DNA of 7,458 nt, from the NCBI GenBank assembly GCA_902797515.1, contig CADBSX010000122.1:1-7458 (forward strand), in the 5' to 3' direction. A model generated the notes under the pieces. The model was not told the DNA's origin. It was given only the letters and a program-made list of their open reading frames with translations, and did not search any database. This DNA comes from an uncultured Eubacteriales bacterium. Its GTDB lineage: Bacteria > Bacillota > Clostridia > Christensenellales > Borkfalkiaceae. Positions within the stretch are counted from its first letter, which is position 1; each line of letters begins with the position of its first letter. The position numbers were made by a program, and so were the translations under genes. Below, in pieces: positions 4,602 through 7,458 of this stretch.

Positions 4602-5604
4602 TATTCTTACGTTATTTCCCGAAATGTTCGCTCCGCTTTTTAACAGCGTTATAGGTCGGGCGGTGAAGTCGGGGAAAGTCGAGATAGTCGTGACGGATAT
4701 ACGCGATCATACCGAGGACAAGCACAGGAAGTGCGACGATTATCCCTACGGCGGCGGCGCGGGCATGGTGATGATGCCGCAGCCCGTATATTCCGCTATA
4801 AACGCGGTCGATCCCGAAAGAAAGGCGCGGCGTATTTTCATGTCGCCGAAAGGCAGGACTTTCAACCAGTCGATGATAAAAGAACTTCTGTCTTACGACA
4901 GACTTCTTTTTCTTTGCGGGCATTACGAGGGCGTCGATCAGCGCGCGCTCGATATGTGTATAGACGAAGAGATATCGCTCGGCGATTTCGTGCTCACGGG
5001 CGGCGAGATACCGGCGATGGCGATAACGGACAGTATTCTGAGATACGTTGACGGCGTTATCGCGGGCGACAGCCTTGCGGAAGAGAGTTTCACGGGAAAT
5101 CTTCTCGAATATCCGCAGTACACTCGCCCTCGGAATTTTTTAGGCTCGGAAGTTCCCGAAATACTTCTCGCGGGAAACCATAAGGAAGTGGCGAAGTGGC
5201 GCGAAGAGCAGGCTTTGAAACTCACCGAGAAAAACCGCCCCGATATGGCGTTGAAATTCGCGAGCGAACACGAAATGCGGCTTTCCGCGCGGGCTTTCGA
5301 CCTTATAAAATCGGGGAAAAAGACGGTGGAACTTCGGCTTTTCGACGAAAAGAGGAAGAAGATAAACGTCGGCGACAAAATCATTTTCACCGAGGAAAAT
5401 TCGGGTGAAAAAATTTCGGTCACGGTAAAAAATCTCTACGTTTCCGGAAGTTTCAAAGACCTTTATCGGTGCTTTGACAAGTCCGAACTCGGTTATGCGG
5501 AAAACGAGACCGCAAAGTCCGAGGATATGGACGAATACTACTCGAAGAGAGAGCAGAAAAAATACGGAGCTTTCGCGATAGTTTTCAAAAAGGGGGACGA
5601 GTGA
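4591..5604 (+). CDS. trmD: tRNA (guanine-N1)-methyltransferase TrmD with C-terminal ASCH domain
   Basis: TrmD uses S-adenosylmethionine to make m1G37 in tRNAs, preventing +1 frameshifting. Residues 1 to about 222 are a complete TrmD: MRIDILTLFPEMF, YPYGGGAGMVM (51-61), the knot segments GHYEGVDQR (110-118) and SLGDFVLTGGE (129-139), ESF (165-167) and YPQYTRP (174-180). Family proteins are normally about 240 aa; this one is 337. Residues 225-334 form an extra ASCH-like domain: HEMRLSARAFDLIKSGKKT, ELRLFDEKRKKINVGDKIIF, then DMDEYYSKREQKKYGAFAI. ASCH domains are predicted RNA binders. There is no stop, frameshift or internal ribosome binding site at the junction, so one fused polypeptide is expected. 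GGAG (4577-4580) precedes ATG 4591 by 10 nt. The stop overlaps rbgA. Confidence 0.95.
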   Translation: MRIDILTLFPEMFAPLFNSVIGRAVKSGKVEIVVTDIRDHTEDKHRKCDDYPYGGGAGMVMMPQPVYSAINAVDPERKARRIFMSPKGRTFNQSMIKELLSYDRLLFLCGHYEGVDQRALDMCIDEEISLGDFVLTGGEIPAMAITDSILRYVDGVIAGDSLAEESFTGNLLEYPQYTRPRNFLGSEVPEILLAGNHKEVAKWREEQALKLTEKNRPDMALKFASEHEMRLSARAFDLIKSGKKTVELRLFDEKRKKINVGDKIIFTEENSGEKISVTVKNLYVSGSFKDLYRCFDKSELGYAENETAKSEDMDEYYSKREQKKYGAFAIVFKKGDE

Positions 5605-6443
5605 TGGACAATCTCGGAAAGATCAATTGGTTCCCGGGACATATGAGCAAGGCTATGCGAAAGACCGCCGAGGACGTGAAACTCTGCGACGGAGTAATCT
5701 TCGTTCTGGACGCTCGCGCGCCTTTTGCGTGCATAAACGACAAACTGACGGGATTATTCGCGAATAAACCGATAATTTATTGTATAAACAAGCGGGACAT
5801 GATAAGTCCCGACGCAGAAAAGAGGATCGCCGAGAAATTTGCCGAAAAGAAACTCTTTTACGTCTTTTCGGACGCCTTTTCAAAAAAGGACGTCGAAAGG
5901 ATAAGAGCCGCGTGCGAGACCGCGCTCGAAGACAGGATAGAGAGAGATAAACTCAAAGGCGTAAAGCGCACTCTTCGGTTTATGGTCGCGGGGATCCCGA
6001 ACACGGGGAAATCCACGCTTATAAATTCGCTGTGCGGCAGAAAGAGCGCGGAAACGGGCGACAAGGCGGGCGTTACGCGGTCTAATAAGTGGATAAAGTC
6101 GGGCGGGATCGAACTTCTCGACACTCCGGGGACTATGCCGCCGAATATGGAAAATCAGAAATACGCGCGACACCTCGCCTATATCGGCGCGATAAACGAC
6201 GATATTTTCGACGCGGAAGATCTCGCTTTAAGCCTTATCGGAGAACTGAAAACGGTCGCGCCGCTTTGTTTGAAGGAAAAGTACGGCGTGGAGACGAGCG
6301 GAACGCCGCTTGAAATATTCGAGGGGATATGTATTAAAAGAGGATTTCTTCTAAAAGGCGGCGAAAAGGACTTTTCGCGGGGCGCGAGGGCTGTGATAGA
6401 CGATTTCAGAAAACAGCGGCTCGGAAAGATATGTTTTGAGTGA
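5604..6443 (+). CDS. rbgA: Ribosome biogenesis GTPase RbgA (YlqF)
   Basis: RbgA is a circularly permuted GTPase needed for late 50S assembly. The 279-aa protein opens with INWFPGHMSKAMRK, a hallmark of the family. Its GTPase motifs come in permuted order: G4 NKRD (62-65), G1 GIPNTGKST (130-138), G2 Thr158 in GVTRS, G3 DTPG (173-176). The C-terminal helical domain (about 190-279) matches the RNA-binding region of RbgA. ATG 5604 is preferred to GTG 5601: it overlaps the trmD stop as TGATG and lies 7 nt after AGGGGG (5591-5596). Length is close to that of the B. subtilis protein. In many Firmicutes rplS lies between trmD and this gene; here the two overlap directly. Confidence 0.95.
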   Translation: MDNLGKINWFPGHMSKAMRKTAEDVKLCDGVIFVLDARAPFACINDKLTGLFANKPIIYCINKRDMISPDAEKRIAEKFAEKKLFYVFSDAFSKKDVERIRAACETALEDRIERDKLKGVKRTLRFMVAGIPNTGKSTLINSLCGRKSAETGDKAGVTRSNKWIKSGGIELLDTPGTMPPNMENQKYARHLAYIGAINDDIFDAEDLALSLIGELKTVAPLCLKEKYGVETSGTPLEIFEGICIKRGFLLKGGEKDFSRGARAVIDDFRKQRLGKICFE

Positions 6444-7090
6444 TGGACGAAAAGACGAGGGAAAAAGTAAATTTCGACAGAGGTTTTCTGTCGGAAAAAG
6501 TGAAATATATCGCGGGCGTGGACGAGGTCGGAAGAGGTCCTCTCGCCGGTCCCGTCGTTTGTTGCGCTGTCATAATGCCGATATTCTCGGACGAGACGAT
6601 AGACGGCGTTGACGACAGCAAAAAACTGTCCGCGAAAAAAAGGGAGTTCCTTGCGGAAGAGATAAAGAAAAAGGCGGTATGTTATAAGATATGCCGCGTT
6701 GAAAACGACGAGATAGACAGGATAAACATTCTCGAAGCGACCAAAAAATGTATGAAAGCGTGCGTGGAAGGGCTCGAAGTAAAGCCCGATCTCGTCATAA
6801 CGGACGCGCTCGAAATAGACGTTTCCGTTCCGCAGAAAGACGTAATAAAAGGCGACGCAACGAGTTATACGGTCGGCGCGGCGTCGATAGTCGCAAAGGT
6901 TTACAGGGATAAACTAATGGACGAATACGATCTTATTTATCCCGCTTACGGCTTCAAAAAGAACAAAGGTTACGGGACGAAAGCGCATATAGAGGCGCTA
7001 ACGGAGAGGGGATATTGTCCGATACACAGAAAAACTTTTATAAAAAACTTCTCGGCAAGCGCGGCGAAAGAGCCGCTTGCGGATTTTTGA
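6443..7090 (+). CDS. rnhB: Ribonuclease HII
   Basis: RNase HII cleaves RNA in RNA-DNA hybrids and nicks at single ribonucleotides in DNA. The 215-aa protein has the signature AGVDEVGRGPLAGPV with catalytic D27 and E28, DSKKL (58-62), the third acid D121 (in ITDAL, where an Asp-Gly pair is more usual) and D156 in GAASIVAKVYRD. KGYGTKAH and CPIHRKTF mark the normal C-terminal region; a further 16 or so residues extend beyond it. ATG 6443 overlaps the rbgA stop as TGATG; there is no strong Shine-Dalgarno, so coupling is likely. The last 76 bp also encode the start of yraN in another frame. Confidence 0.95.
   Translation: MDEKTREKVNFDRGFLSEKVKYIAGVDEVGRGPLAGPVVCCAVIMPIFSDETIDGVDDSKKLSAKKREFLAEEIKKKAVCYKICRVENDEIDRINILEATKKCMKACVEGLEVKPDLVITDALEIDVSVPQKDVIKGDATSYTVGAASIVAKVYRDKLMDEYDLIYPAYGFKKNKGYGTKAHIEALTERGYCPIHRKTFIKNFSASAAKEPLADF
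7003..7017 (+). promoter_or_regulatory. Ribosome binding site and TTG start of yraN inside rnhB
   Basis: GGAG (7003-7006) lies 8 nt before TTG 7015, and the purine run continues to 7011. No ATG, GTG or other TTG occurs in this frame before the conserved GKRGE motif, so TTG 7015 is the only start that keeps the complete YraN N-terminus. Confidence 0.65.
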
Positions 7091-7368
7091 AAAAGTCGGG
7101 CTATAAGGTGATTAAACGCAATTTTACCACCCCTTTCGGAGAGGCGGATATCGTTGCGGAAAAGGACGGAACGACCGTTTTTATCGAGGTAAAGACGAGG
7201 ACGAACGACAGTTTCGGCGAGCCGAAAGACGCCGTCGGTTTCAAAAAGAGAGCGAAGTACGTAAGGATCGCCGAATACTATATGAACGAATACGGCGCGG
7301 AAAACGTCGCGTTCGCGGTGGTGGAAGTCGCGGGGAAGGATATAACGCTTATAGAGAACGCGTTTTGA
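7015..7368 (+). CDS. yraN: YraN family protein (UPF0102), nuclease-like fold
   Basis: This 117-aa protein matches the YraN/UPF0102 family, a small predicted nuclease of the restriction-endonuclease-like fold, often encoded next to rnhB. The signature is present: GKRGERAACGFLKKSGYKVI (14-33), RNF, FGEADIV (41-47) and FIEVKTR (56-62), with E43, D45, E58 and K60 as the likely active-site set. The C-terminal half (EYYMNEYGAENVAFAVVEV) also fits. Substrate and cellular role are not established for the family. It starts at TTG within rnhB, giving a 76-bp overlap in a different frame, an unusually long overlap for two conserved genes. The length is normal, so the overlap is not caused by truncation. 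Confidence 0.9.
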   Translation: MSDTQKNFYKKLLGKRGERAACGFLKKSGYKVIKRNFTTPFGEADIVAEKDGTTVFIEVKTRTNDSFGEPKDAVGFKKRAKYVRIAEYYMNEYGAENVAFAVVEVAGKDITLIENAF

Positions 7369-7391
7369 TCATAAGCGGTATATACTGCGTT

Positions 7392-7432
7392 AAAAGGCTT
7401 GACAATACGCAAAAGTATTGCCTTCGCCTTTT
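7392..7432 (+). terminator. Probable hairpin terminator after yraN
   Basis: AAAAGGC (7392-7398) pairs with GCCTTTT (7426-7432), and inside it CAATAC (7403-7408) pairs with GTATTG (7415-7420) around GCAAAA. It lies 24 bp after the yraN stop. The T-run is only the TTTT of the 3' arm, so termination strength is uncertain. The A-rich 5' arm means it could work in both directions. Confidence 0.45.
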
Positions 7433-7458
7433 GCCTTGTCTATTCTCGCTTACAGACT

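Noticed and set aside
5240..5290. Separate ASCH gene starting at Met220 or Met229 of the TrmD frame.
   Set aside because: No stop separates it from TrmD and no Shine-Dalgarno lies upstream of either Met, so a fusion is the simpler reading.
4938..5423. Minus-strand frame of 161 aa opposite trmD.
   Set aside because: It is antisense to conserved TrmD coding sequence, Ser/Phe-rich as expected for a shadow frame, with no family signature.
7376..7389. Near-palindrome GCGGTATATACTGC as an operator.
   Set aside because: It is a single imperfect copy downstream of a gene with no linked promoter, too little to support a binding site.
7399..7427. Perfect -35-like TTGACA at 7399-7404.
   Set aside because: No -10-like sequence lies 16-18 bp downstream, and the box is inside the post-yraN hairpin.
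7390..7458. Minus-strand frame at the right edge reading ...DKAKGEGNTFAYCQAF and ending at TAA (7392-7390).
   Set aside because: It is bounded by another in-frame stop (7452-7450), has no start codon and coincides with the hairpin after yraN, so it is read as the terminator or repeat, not a gene.

Overview
The window reads as a chromosomal segment of a Clostridia-like Bacillota (Firmicutes) bacterium. The main evidence is the gene order ylxM-ffh-rpsP-khpA-rimM-trmD-rbgA(ylqF)-rnhB-yraN, a typical Firmicutes translation and protein-targeting cluster, all on the + strand. Isoleucine is encoded mostly by ATA (about 25 of 31 Ile codons in ffh by hand count). The intergenic repeat style is one I associate from memory with uncultured gut Clostridia. 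No species can be named from this.

Layout. Positions 1-153 hold the 3' end of an unrecognised gene. Positions 154-337 are intergenic, with a hairpin and a possible 8-codon leader ORF. Positions 338-955 encode an unrecognised secreted or lipoprotein-like protein that is visibly more AT-rich than what follows. It ends in a strong intrinsic terminator (955-994). The 3' arm of that terminator also carries the -35 box of a near-consensus extended -10 promoter (978-1006), which appears to drive the ylxM-ffh operon.

The operon (1047-7368) is mostly packed by stop/start overlaps: ylxM/ffh, ffh/35-aa ORF, rimM/trmD, trmD/rbgA, rbgA/rnhB and rnhB/yraN. It supplies SRP54 and its regulator-like partner YlxM, ribosomal protein bS16, the RNA chaperone KhpA, the 30S maturation factor RimM, the tRNA m1G37 methyltransferase TrmD, the 50S assembly GTPase RbgA, RNase HII and the nuclease-fold protein YraN. 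Together these cover ribosome assembly, tRNA modification, co-translational targeting and R-loop or ribonucleotide removal.

Four departures stand out. (1) TrmD carries a C-terminal ASCH (predicted RNA-binding) domain, and rplS is missing from its usual place between trmD and rbgA. (2) A 35-residue cysteine-rich microprotein, not usually annotated in this operon, is translationally coupled to ffh. (3) The only two long spacers inside the operon flank khpA. One (3139-3529) is a cluster of hairpin repeats. The other (3770-4097) is almost filled by a 276-bp MITE-like element with 24-25-bp terminal inverted repeats and flanking TA dinucleotides. (4) yraN starts with TTG inside rnhB, giving a 76-bp out-of-frame overlap.

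I see no rRNA, tRNA, CRISPR array, transposase or prophage gene. The best candidates for something undescribed are the TrmD-ASCH fusion, the Cys-rich microprotein and the khpA-flanking elements. All three are read from sequence alone and untested.
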